A stretch of DNA of 64,000 nt from Bolinopsis microptera (taxonomy: Eukaryota > Ctenophora > Tentaculata > Lobata > Bolinopsidae): NCBI RefSeq assembly GCF_026151205.1, contig NC_087072.1, forward strand, positions 12,128,169 through 12,192,168. Direction: 5' to 3'. How positions within the stretch are numbered: the stretch's first letter is position 1; each line of letters opens with the position of its first letter. The notes beneath the pieces are model-generated. The model was given only the letters and a program-made list of their open reading frames with translations. It searched no databases and was not told the DNA's origin. Below are positions 1 through 10,051 of this stretch, one piece after another. Made by a program: the position numbers and the translations under genes.

Positions 1-890
1 GTTATTATTGTTAGTATTACTATTTTGCACAGATCCGTGTCAGGTTGCATAAACAATAAAGTCAAACAATAAACATACAGTTACACGATTTTCAAATTCA
101 ATATGGAATTAACTGGGCGGTGCTCGGCCTGTCATTCCGCTATATCTGCACACTTATAAACAGCAAAGACTGGGGACCCAGGTCATATTGAATATAATAA
201 AATAAGCCATCACGGATCGGGAAATTGAGCGGCCATCCACAAAATAAAAGCGGCCACATTTCTTGTTATCTCACAACCCAACTCTAAACATAATCCTATG
301 TATATAGTTAACGTGGTTGATAGATTGTCTCCAAAACCTCCAGACTAGGCTCCTACTCCAAACTCCAGTTTTTAATTAAATTTCATCCTCTGGAATAACA
401 GAGAGGAGTTGAAAGGACTAAAATATTTTAGAATAGTAATTTCGAGATCGCAGCGTTATGTCTGTTTGATCGAACAAATGAAACTCAAAGTTCAATTACA
501 AATATGAATATTTGCATTAAAAAGTTAAAACATTTAGATATAAAAATAATACCAGGAGTTAGAGCTTGATACACAGTTCGACACATAACATAGCTCTATA
601 CTATAAAATGTACTATCAAGTTACAAAGTTAAAATATCATGTACAAATTTTAACGTCAGAACTAAGAAATAAGAATGTATTATACAATATTTTGTTATCG
701 ATATTAGAAAAAGACAAAAGATAAAAATAGCATATGATTGGTTAAATACTATAAATCCCACTAGCCAGTCAAAATATTGTATCAATGGTTTTAACAGATC
801 ATCAAATAAGTAAAGATTAATTGTAAAAACAGATTATTATGTAAGACACAAAACTTGCAGTTACTCCCCGTATCTCAGTACAAGCAGTAA
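1..890. other. AT-rich non-coding stretch
   Basis: I see no exon, RNA gene or element in this stretch. It is AT-rich unique-looking sequence leading into the 12-bp satellite. Confidence 0.5.
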
Positions 891-1966
891 ACGTATAACT
901 ACACGTATAACTACACGTATAACTACACGTATAACTACACGTATAACTACACGTATAACTACACGTATAACTACACGTATAACTACACGTATAACTACAC
1001 GTATAACTACACGTATAACTACACGTATAACTACACGTATAACTACACGTATAACTACACGTATAACTACACGTATAACTACACGTATAACTACACGTAT
1101 AACTACACGTATAACTACACGTATAACTACACGTATAACTACACGTATAACTACACGTATAACTACACGTATAACTACACGTATAAGTACACGTATAAGT
1201 ACACGTATAACTACACGTATAACTACACGTATAACTACACGTATAACTACACGTATAACTACACGTATAACTACACGTATAACTACACGTATAACTACAC
1301 GTATAAGTACACGTATAACTACACGTATAACTACACGTATAACTACACGTATAACTACACGTATAAGTACACGTATAACTACACGTATAACTACACGTAT
1401 AACTACACGTATAACTACACGTATAACTACACGTATAACTACACGTATAACTACACGTATAAGTACACGTATAACTACACGTATAACTACACGTGTAACT
1501 ACACGTATAACTACACGTATAACTACACGTGTAACTACACGTATAACTACACGTATAACTACACGTATAACTACACGTATAACTACACGTATAACTACAC
1601 GTATAACTACACGTATAACTACACGTATAACTACACGTATAACTACACGTATAACTACACGTATAACTACACGTATAACTACACGTATAACTACACGTAT
1701 AACTACACGTATAACTACACGTATAACTACACGTATAACTACACGTATAACTACACGTATAACTACACGTATAACTACACGTATAACTACACGTATAACT
1801 ACACGTATAACTACACGTATAACTACACGTATAACTACACGTATAACTACACGTATAACTACACGTATAACTACACGTATAACTACACGTATAACTACAC
1901 GTATAACTACACGTATAACTACACGTATAACTACACGTATAACTACACGTATAACTACACGTATAA
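891..1966. repeat. 12-bp satellite array
   Basis: About 90 tandem copies of ACGTATAACTAC. The array is very homogeneous; the few variants replace AACTAC with AAGTAC or ATAACT with GTAACT. Because the period is four codons, long open frames run through both strands, but they are products of the repeat and not genes. Each unit holds the palindrome ACGT, so a CpG recurs every 12 bp. Confidence 0.97.
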
Positions 1967-2960
1967 CCAGAGTAAAGGCGATTGTCACAGAGGGAGTTTA
2001 GCACCAGTTTATATACAACTCACAAATTAAGATAATGAAATAATTTAAGGTACTCCAAAATCTGTCAAGATATTTTAGAAATAATATTATAAGTAGTAAA
2101 TTTGTAAAACAATTTAGGAAGTCATATAATATTTACAGTGATTAAAAAGTGATTGTATTTAGAATTCAGAATATAGGAAATAATTTAGTAAGTAAAATAC
2201 GGTTAATAAAAAAGTATTTATATATATTAGAATTTAGAGTTTAAAATAATCAAGAAAGTTATTATGTACAGTCATCAGTATTAAAAGTTGAGTAATAGAA
2301 TCAAGTTATATATATAAGTTTATCAAGTGTCGGCGTGATATACTACTACTACTACTATGTCGGAACTAAGTCCGATCTACGCCAGATAACCCCCTCCATA
2401 TATCCCTGTCCCGCATCAGGGTTCGCAGTTCCTCTTTAGACTTTGTAGGTCGCTAGATCGATCCTCCATATTCAGTGTCATGATCCTGTGCGTGATATAA
2501 CTCTGCTAAATCTTGCACCTGGTGCACTAAATGTGCGGAATTTGCCATGAACACTATTGTCTTATTGTTACAAGTAACACAGTGTGCAAGCTAGGCGACA
2601 CAAACTGTTGTTACACATGACAGGTGCAGACAGTAGAGCAGCAGAGGGCACACAGAGCAGTATATATTTATATTAAATAACGAAATATGAAAGTCAGATA
2701 TCAAATAATTTAGTACCTTTTTAATTACTGTCAATGTTTTTAAATTCACCGGTTTAAGAGATTATTAGTTTTAATAATATACATTATATATTTAACATGT
2801 AGTCAGCTTTAGTAAATTGCTGTACAACTCCCAATAATCAAGTACAAGTACCATCTATAGATGGTTAAATATACCAAGTATATAGTATAGATACCTCAGC
2901 CTCAACCTACAACCAACATTTGAGCGTCTTTCTTAGTTCGTCTCTCTAAATATTCAGTAA
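1967..2960. other. Non-coding stretch downstream of 4TM-A
   Basis: AT-rich sequence between the satellite and the stop codon of the 4TM-A gene. It contains a short (TAC)n run near 2341. The 3' UTR of 4TM-A should lie in the right part. No other feature is visible. Confidence 0.4.
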
Positions 2961-5900
2961 TCAGACCGTCTCTTCCTTCTCCTCCTTCTCTTCCTTTTCA
3001 CTTTGTTCCTGCTCCTCGTATCCTTCTTCTTCAGGATCTGCTGGGTCTCCATGGCAACACAAAGCTACACACACGTTTATCAGGTGCCCAATAAAGCTAA
3101 CCCCTAGGAACCCTGACATTATGTACTTGTCCTTCACAAATCCCGTCACTTTCTGCTTGAGACCCTCTCTACCGAGACAGTTGTTCCTGTCTTTCCGTCT
3201 GGGGTAAGCTGTGCGGTTCCTGCAGTGATCTTTATCGTCAGGGATCGGTTCAGTTGTTAGAGACGATTCTGTGCTTTCTTCTCCGTCTCTACAATTCCCC
3301 GCTCTTCTACATTCCGAGAGATTCCTCTCTCTGCTATTCTCCAGTCGTTTGTTCCTCGTTTGTAGCCCGCTTGTGTCCTCAGCATTTGGTCTTTGGAGAC
3401 TTCTTTGCACGTTCTTCTCCCTGAACCCACCTGATTGAGTATCAGTTGAGTTAGTTATTGTAGCGTTACTAGAGCTGTTATCTGCAGTACTGAACATGCT
3501 GTTGGACCTGTCTTTCAACCCGCCAGTCAGATTTGTTACTGCTGAAGCGAACAGGAATATCCCTGCAGCAGATACTAACACAAATAGTGCTGAAAATAGG
3601 AAGTTTTTGAGATATTGACTTAAAGTTAACATCTATATTATTTTGATGCATTGATTGGATACTTGTTCCTAAAATTTCAATCTCACTATGATACATTATA
3701 TTTATGGTTATTATTAATTTCTGATTTTTCCAGTATTGTCTTTTCCGGAGGCAAAAGACGGCATATGGAATTCTTGTTTTATTGCATAACTTTAAAAGAA
3801 AGGCATTTTAAGACTTTAACACTTACTACACATTGCTCCTAGAACTATCTGTGCTATTCGAAACTGCTTCCGCTCTGAAATAATGTTCAGTTTAAATAAC
3901 GGTACCAACTTTTAGTTATTAATTTTAGTTTAATAGTATACTCGCTTGGTATTCTGAGGATTACTAGTCATTAAAGTTTTTTTTTCAGGAGTATTAGATG
4001 TATTTAGATCGTCTTTTGCGATACTTAAAATGCAAGGCAATATTTATCTTGTTCTTTAGTGACCTTTTATATATTTTCTTAGTTGTTGATTATAATATGA
4101 TCGTATTTAGTGAAATTTATCATTACGGTACTCACTTTTGTGATAGTAGTTATTTTCTCCCAACTTCCCTGAAACAAAAGCAGGTTATAGTATGCTTTTA
4201 AATGACCTTTATAACAATTCTAAAATTAACTATGTCGACCCAGTACGTTGTTTGAACCTCTAAAGCTAACTATGTTGAAATATGTTACCGTACACAGGAG
4301 AGTTAGAATTAACCCAAATATCAGGGACACGAATGACTACTCCAGGATTTAAGAAACTAAACTTTCAACACTGAAAACATTCAGATTCTTGCCAAATATA
4401 TTTCGATTGTAGTCATCTCCAGTAAAAAATGTTAAAAGGTTAGTGAAACTCAAGCCGTTACAAAATTAAGAATCCGAAAAAGGTAAAAAGATCAGATTAA
4501 GGTTTATGGAATTTAGGTAATCCAAAGGGATTGACAGTATTAAGGCCAAAAGGTCTAAGAGAATTAAGCAAATGTATGTAGTTATTTTCTTTCCTTTCAA
4601 GTGTACTGGGACTGCAATTCTCTAAAATAAAAGTTTCATTAAAATCTGTATGCACTCCGGGGGATGCAACGACCATTAATGTCAGTAGATGGAATTTTGT
4701 CAAAACTGACATTGTCATTAATGGTCATTAATGGTCATTAATGGTCATTAATGGTCATTAATGGTCATTAATGGTCATTAATGGTCATTAAATAATTGAA
4801 ATTCTGAACTATCTTGGAAGCAACATGTCCAAGAAATTTACAATTATGATCACTTTGTATCACTTCTATAAAGTTTCTCACAGCCCCCTACATAGATTGC
4901 CAGAGTCTCGTTTGAGAAAACGAATTAATATTCGCCTAATAGAGGCTCGGACCTCGGTTTCGGAATGAGTGCCAAGCACCATTCTGTTATACGTTGGTAA
5001 CTTGTCTTGTCTGTTTGCTTGTTAGCATTTGACTTAGTATAAATACCAACCGGGCTGCAAAAATTCTTCTAAGCCCTGTCAACGTCGAACAATTCGAAAG
5101 GGCGACTCATTAAGTGCTACCTTTGTTCCAAAAAAGGCTAAACGTCCCCTTCGTTGCCTCGGTACCATCTTATCAATGAGTGTCTCTGCTTCAAAAAAGG
5201 GCAACTGTAGATCTAGACGAATTCCTGCCGCATCAATTTGTCCCTATCATGATGACAGTGCTCGATTTTGGGTCAAAACTGCCGAAGGCAGAGTATTGAA
5301 CTGTAAAAGAATTGTTCTATCTAATCCTAGGGAAAGATCAGCTTTTTTGTTGTCCGATTCAGACTGATGACGATGTATTTCATGAAGTGCTAAAGTTGAA
5401 TAAGTTCATCTACTGTGTAATTACTATATGATCGACTAGCATAATGATTTGGCTAAAATATAAATCTTGATATGATATAAGAACGGGAACGAAGTATTTA
5501 ATTTTAATACCCGTGTTATTATTATTTTATTATTGATTGTTATTTTACTATTGATACGATCTGATACTCCTAAATTGCCCTTTGAATTATTATTATTGAT
5601 AACTATAAGTCTCTCTCTCTCTCTCTGTTCTGGTCAACGGTTTCTGGCCTCTTACTAAAAGATGGAGGCCTTCTCACCGTGCCCACAGAATGCAACTCCT
5701 GCTAGCTGCACGCCAGGACTCCCAAAGTATATACGAAATCATAAAATAATAAATATCAATGCAACAGACCCCTGGAGTCTTGAAGCTGTCACTACCTGTC
5801 TCAGAGCAAACCCACTTCCGTTGTAGTACTTCTGCGGGCAGACAAGGGACTTCCGAGCAAGGTCAAAGCCTGGGAGATATGTCTCTATGCAGAGATGGGC

Positions 5901-8042
5901 CTAGGTTGAGTTCCTAATATGGATTTAGCGAAAAGTTCCCTGGCGAAGAATCCTTAGGAGGTTACCCAAAATATGTTGTTCCTCATAAAGTAAAGTTATG
6001 TCAGCCGTTACAAATTGAATCCGAAAAAGGTAAAGATCAGATTAAGTTTATGGAATTTATAATCCAAAGGGATTGACAGTATTAAGGCCAAAAGGTCAAA
6101 GATTAAGCATGTATGTAGTTATTTTCTGTTCCTTGCAAGTGGTACTGGGAGCTGCAATTCTCAAAATAAAAGTTTCATTAAAATCTTAGACTCGGATCAA
6201 CGACCATTAATGCAGTAGTGGAATTTGCAAAACTGCATTGTACAATAATGCATTAATGGTCTTATGGTCTTAATGGTCAAATGGTCATTAATGTATTAAT
6301 GCTAAATATAAAATTCTGACTATCTTGAAGCAACAGCAAAAATTACAATTGCACTTGTATCACTTATAATTTCTCACAGCCCCCTACATAATTGCCAGAG
6401 TCTCGTTTGAGAAAACGAATTAATATTCGCCTAATAGAGGCTCGGACCTCGGTTTCGGAATGAGTGCCAAGCACCATTCTGTTATACGTTGGTAACTTGT
6501 CTTGTCTGTTTGCTTGTTAGCATTTGACTTAGTATAAATACCAACCGGGCTGCAAAAATTCTTCTAAGCCCTGTCAACGTCGAACAATTCGAAAGGGCGA
6601 CTCATTAAGTGCTACCTTTGTTCCAAAAAAGGCTAAACGTCCCCTTCGTTGCCTCGGTACCATCTTATCAATGAGTGTCTCTGCTTCAAAAAAGGGCAAC
6701 TGTAGATCTAGACGAATTCCTGCCGCATCAATTTGTCCCTATCATGATGACAGTGCTCGATTTTGGGTCAAAACTGCGAAGGCAGAGTATTGAACTGTAA
6801 AAGAATTGTTCTATCTAATCCTAGGGAAAGATCAGCTTTTTTGTTGTCCGATTCAGACTGATGACGATGTATTTCATGAAGTGCTAAAGTTGAATAAGTT
6901 CATCTACTGTGTAATTACTATATGATCGACTAGCATAATGATTTGGCTAAAATATAAATCTTGATATAACTATAAGTCACCAATACAACTGTTATCTGGT
7001 TTAAATCCCGTGGCCGCAAAATTTGTTTTTCATTACATTCGAACTTAATAAATGTAATCCCTAACTCACTCTGGAATCCACTCAAGTGATATTCTGGAAG
7101 GTCTACCTAACCACGGAAGATTCTATTCTACGTTTTCTCTTTCGAATCTCTAATTGTAAATGTAAAATAATAACATATACTTGTAGTTAGTTAACTTAAG
7201 GTAGGGTCTAAGTGATGCAGGCGTCCGTCCTTTTCGCTCTAAGAAGTGCCGGAAAAAACATGACCATTAATGTCAGTAGATGAAATTTTGACAAAACTGA
7301 CATTGTCATTAATGGTCATTAATGGTCATTAATGGTCATTAATGGTCATTAATGGTCGTTGCATCCCCCCTGCACTCCTAAACCGTGGTCAATCAAGCGA
7401 ACTCCTAGGCTATACTCATCACTAGTAATATCAAATGCTCCACCATCAATAATTTCATAAAATTTGGACCTGTGTCCGTCCATCCTTTTATGCAAGCTAT
7501 TATTAGTCCTACCCACATAGTTTTTTTTACAAATCGAACACTGTACAAGATAGATGATGTTATAGGTCTTGCAACAACCAGGGGCTGATTTGATTTTTTT
7601 CCCATTTGATGTTATAGAGACACTTCAGCTGATATAAACTATTGTATACATTACCATAAAAGTTATTGTATAATTACCTTTGTTAGTCAGAACTTGAAAC
7701 CATCTGATGACCACACATGCTACACTAGCCAGAAATAAAATCAACATAGCAAAACTTGCAACCCTCAGCGCTTCTGAAATTAGAAACTTGTTAATATCCG
7801 AGATGCAGATGTTCAGAATAAATATGTCTACATCATTTATTTCATTGACAAAATTAAAGATCAAATCTGATGATTGGTCATCCAATAACTGATAAAAACA
7901 ATTCAAATCCGAAACCAGAATACTAATCTTACTTATATATATACTTACTAATCTTAGCATCGGGTTTAAAGAACATACAGAGTGCGACAAAGTACGACAC
8001 AGTCGCAGCAGTCACACTGAGGGCTCCCACACAACAAGACAT
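2961..8042 (-). CDS. 4TM-A: four-pass membrane protein, tandem paralogue 1
   Basis: I do not recognise the family. Five coding exons on the minus strand: 7949-8042, 7678-7773, 4136-4168, 3827-3874 and 2961-3589. Together they are 900 nt, which closes the frame at 299 aa plus stop. All introns are GT-AG and all junctions leave one base, as in the two paralogues. Exon 1 gives TM1, starting MSCCVGALSV. Exon 2 gives TM2, ending RWFQVLTNK. A short basic segment (exons 3-4) precedes TM3 near residues 80-108. TM4 is near 246-269 with the family signature GHLIN, followed by an acidic Glu-rich tail. The loop between TM3 and TM4 has several N-glycosylation sequons (NLT, NSS, NAT, NST, NRT), so it is probably extracellular. 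Topology is tetraspanin-like, but the CCG motif is absent. The loop has only four cysteines and has lost the CxxC cluster of the paralogues. Intron 2 is 3.5 kb and full of repeats. Confidence 0.8.
4136..4168 (-). other. 4TM-A exon 3 (33 nt micro-exon)
   Basis: Encodes GKLGENNYYHK plus one carried base, and is flanked by TTTCAG and GTGAGT on the minus strand. It matches the 33-nt exons at 11980-12012 and 15780-15812 in length, phase and the K/R-L-G/E start, which is what identifies it. Confidence 0.78.
4668..4791. repeat. Fold-back with 10-bp minisatellite (ATTAATGGTC)
   Basis: GACCATTAATGTCAG is followed after about 20 bp by CTGACATTGTCATTAATGGTC, an imperfect inverted repeat, and then about seven more copies of ATTAATGGTC. 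A related copy with a complete right end lies at 7261-7370. Confidence 0.8.
5038..5367 (+). CDS. Unrecognised small ORF behind a TATA box, copy 1
   Basis: TATAAATA at 5038-5045 is followed by a frame with no stop from the TATA region to 5367. The first ATG in it is at 5176, giving a 63-aa basic product with the segments MSVSASKKGNCRSRR and FWVKTAEGRVLNCKR. I do not recognise it. The unit is duplicated at 6533-6866, where loss of one C near 6777 shifts the frame. It could be a relic of a repeat family or an intronic gene opposite in direction to 4TM-A. Coding status is doubtful. Confidence 0.25.
   Translation, partial: YKYQPGCKNSSKPCQRRTIRKGDSLSATFVPKKAKRPLRCLGTILSMSVSASKKGNCRSRRIPAASICPYHDDSARFWVKTAEGRVLNCKRIVLSNPRERSAFLLSDSD
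6001..6967. repeat. ~1-kb direct duplication, copy 2
   Basis: Second copy of 4452-5473. From about 6375 on it is nearly identical to copy 1. From 6001 to about 6370 it shows many 1-6 base losses relative to copy 1 with very few substitutions. It repeats the TATAAATA (6533-6540) and the small ORF, the latter with a 1-base deletion. Confidence 0.9.
7261..7370. repeat. Fold-back element related to 4668-4791
   Basis: GACCATTAATGTCAG and CTGACATTGTCATTAATGGTC form an inverted repeat, then several ATTAATGGTC units. The right end reads GGTCGTTGCATCCCCCC, the reverse complement of GGGGGATGCAACGACC that starts the copy near 4656. The outer ends are therefore terminal inverted repeats of a small non-autonomous element. 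Confidence 0.7.
7376..7626 (-). pseudogene. Penelope-like element GIY-YIG endonuclease fragment
   Basis: On the minus strand the frame reads CKTYNIIYLVQCSICKKNYV followed by GRTNNSLHKRMDGHRSKF. This is the GIY-YIG start (N-I/V-I/V-Y-L-I/V-x-C-x2-C) and the following YVGRT...KR...H pattern of Penelope-like retroelement endonucleases. Only about 80 residues remain; no reverse transcriptase is attached. The left end abuts the fold-back element, inside intron 2 of 4TM-A. Confidence 0.75.
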
Positions 8043-8159
8043 CTCTAGTGCACTGTGCAACAGCTGCAGCTACAAGTATTGTAGTCAGAGAGCAGCACGT
8101 GGGACCTATTATTTAGTAATACCTTTTTAAAAGATCAAAACAGTCAATTCAATAATACA

Positions 8160-8270
8160 TTAACCAGTATTGTGTAAAACTGAAAGCTCTTTATTGGTAT
8201 TCAATTATTATAACTTAAGTTATAATTGAATACCAATAAAGAGCTTTCAGTTTTACACAATACTGGTTAA
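8160..8270. repeat. 111-bp near-perfect palindrome
   Basis: Arms of about 54 bp start TTAACCAGTATTGTG and end with its complement. The centre is TTATAACTTAAGTTATAA, and the only difference between arms is a 3-nt bulge. It lies about 120 bp upstream of the 4TM-A start codon. No target-site duplication is evident, so it may be a miniature fold-back element or a simple inverted duplication. Confidence 0.92.
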
Positions 8271-10051
8271 TTTTCAGTACAGTAAAGTAGGACATGCACT
8301 GCCCATTTTTTTCTTAGCAGTGATTGGATAAATCGCCCAATGGTGAACACGTATGGATGAGAACTGAGCTTATATTTAAGAGTATTCTCTACCTTGACAA
8401 GTTTTTAAGCTGGTAAAAGGTGACCGTTATAAGAATGAATTTAGTACTAGATACAGTACTAGGTACAAACTAGTATTTTGCTTAATGGCGCATGCTTACT
8501 TACTCAACAGCTCGCAGCGACCCTTTAGAAATCTCTGTGGTTAAGAGAATTGTGTGACTAATTAATACTTACTGAATCAATTATCATTAGTGTCATACAG
8601 GATAATCCAAAGGTCCGGCCATGATATACTTTTTTAATTAGACCGTAAGGCTTGAGAACAATTTACTACTGTGAAAAGTTAAAGGAAGTATTAATGGTAG
8701 ATTCTTAGTTTTGGAGGTTTCCACAGCTTGTTCCTTAGTAAGGGACGCAATTTTAAATCAACATTTATAACGAAGTAAAAGTCACAAACAATTCATTTAT
8801 CAAGTCTCATTAAGCAGAAAGTAATGACATGTAATAAGCAACGCACAAACTGGAAGCTCAACATGCTCCTTAATAATGCTCAACTGTTAACAACATGCTC
8901 CTTCATAATACACCCTTTTCTACAACTTCCGAACCCTTAAAAGATTGCCATACACTGAAACATTCCTTCATCCCTGTACAGTATTTGTATTTCTTATTTC
9001 GTCCTCTCCTGCAATGTATTCCGCCCTCTCTGCAATGTATTGGACGAACTTTGACCGTTTGTTTTGTGGCTTTATTATTTTCTGAGAAAGTTGGTTGCTG
9101 CATGCTAACTGCTGGTTTACTCCATTTTACAGTTTACACGGGTATTATTTGTCTTTTAGAATCATTAACGTAGTCCCATAGTAAATGTCAATTGTTTTGC
9201 TGCAGATAGTGTAGAACTAGGTAGTGTAGAATATGGTGGTCATGGCAACCTCCAAAGGTTAGAATCCATATTTAATATTTCTTCTACTTCCAGATATGGG
9301 TAATATAAATTAATAACTCGGTTTTCTTTACCTAACCGTTATGAAACTATCCAAAAAAGCAACTCAACACCGTACTTTTAGATTGCTTGGTACGTCATTC
9401 ATTAAATTGTCATATTCATTAAATGTTAACTTAAATAAAAATACGTTATACAATAACAAGGTCTTGACAATTTTAAATATCTTCTGTACTTAAGTACTAT
9501 ACTTCTGAAATACGCTCTCTTAAATACTCTCTCTTAAACTCTAATAGAACTTGGTGGCCCAAAAGTAACGTACAGTTAGTATAACGAGTAACACACTGCG
9601 ATCTCAACATAGCGTTACTTTTGGGCCACCATGTTGTTAATTCTTTAAATAAATCTTAACATATTACATAACTTAAAGACAGTCCTATCAAATCAAATAC
9701 CCTCTTCGTCAAAAGTCACAAAATAAATTAAAGTAACAATTTAAGAACAATAAAGATATTGTGAATTTCACAAAGTCGTCACTAGTCGTGCGACATGCAG
9801 TTATAAGAAAAGAAAACCTTAATAACAAAACGTTTTTCTCAAAATCTCCATTAAACGAAATGAATTCAAAGTCAAATAAAAATAGTATAAAAGATTATAT
9901 AAAGTCATTTATCTTGCAAATAGTTAAATGAAAAGATAAAACATAAAAACACGGTCCATATTTTTCGAATAAAAAGTAACAAAAATAAAAGAAATATATT
10001 TTAAATCTTATAAAATAATCCACTGTCCCAACAGCTAAATGTTGAACCTTG
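8271..10051. other. Intergenic region between 4TM-A and 4TM-B
   Basis: About 1.8 kb of AT-rich sequence. It should hold the promoter of 4TM-A and the 3' UTR of 4TM-B. Besides the hairpin element at 9551-9633 I see no feature; the small ORFs here show no codon structure I trust. Confidence 0.4.
9551..9633. mobile_element. Miniature hairpin element, 19-bp inverted ends
   Basis: TGGTGGCCCAAAAGTAACG on the left and its exact complement CGTTACTTTTGGGCCACCA on the right enclose about 45 bp. This is the look of a MITE or solo hairpin. No clear target-site duplication flanks it. Confidence 0.7.

Larger units (their letters stand above)
4452..5473. repeat. ~1-kb direct duplication, copy 1
   Basis: Repeated at 6001-6967 (offset about 1,495 bp at the right-hand part). 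The right two thirds are almost identical between copies. The left third of copy 2 differs from this copy nearly only by short missing runs. Both lie inside intron 2 of 4TM-A, on the opposite strand to any obvious gene. Confidence 0.9.

Noticed and set aside
817-2004. Long ORFs on both strands through the 12-bp satellite
   Set aside because: They are pure products of a period divisible by three; no sequence outside the repeat looks coding.
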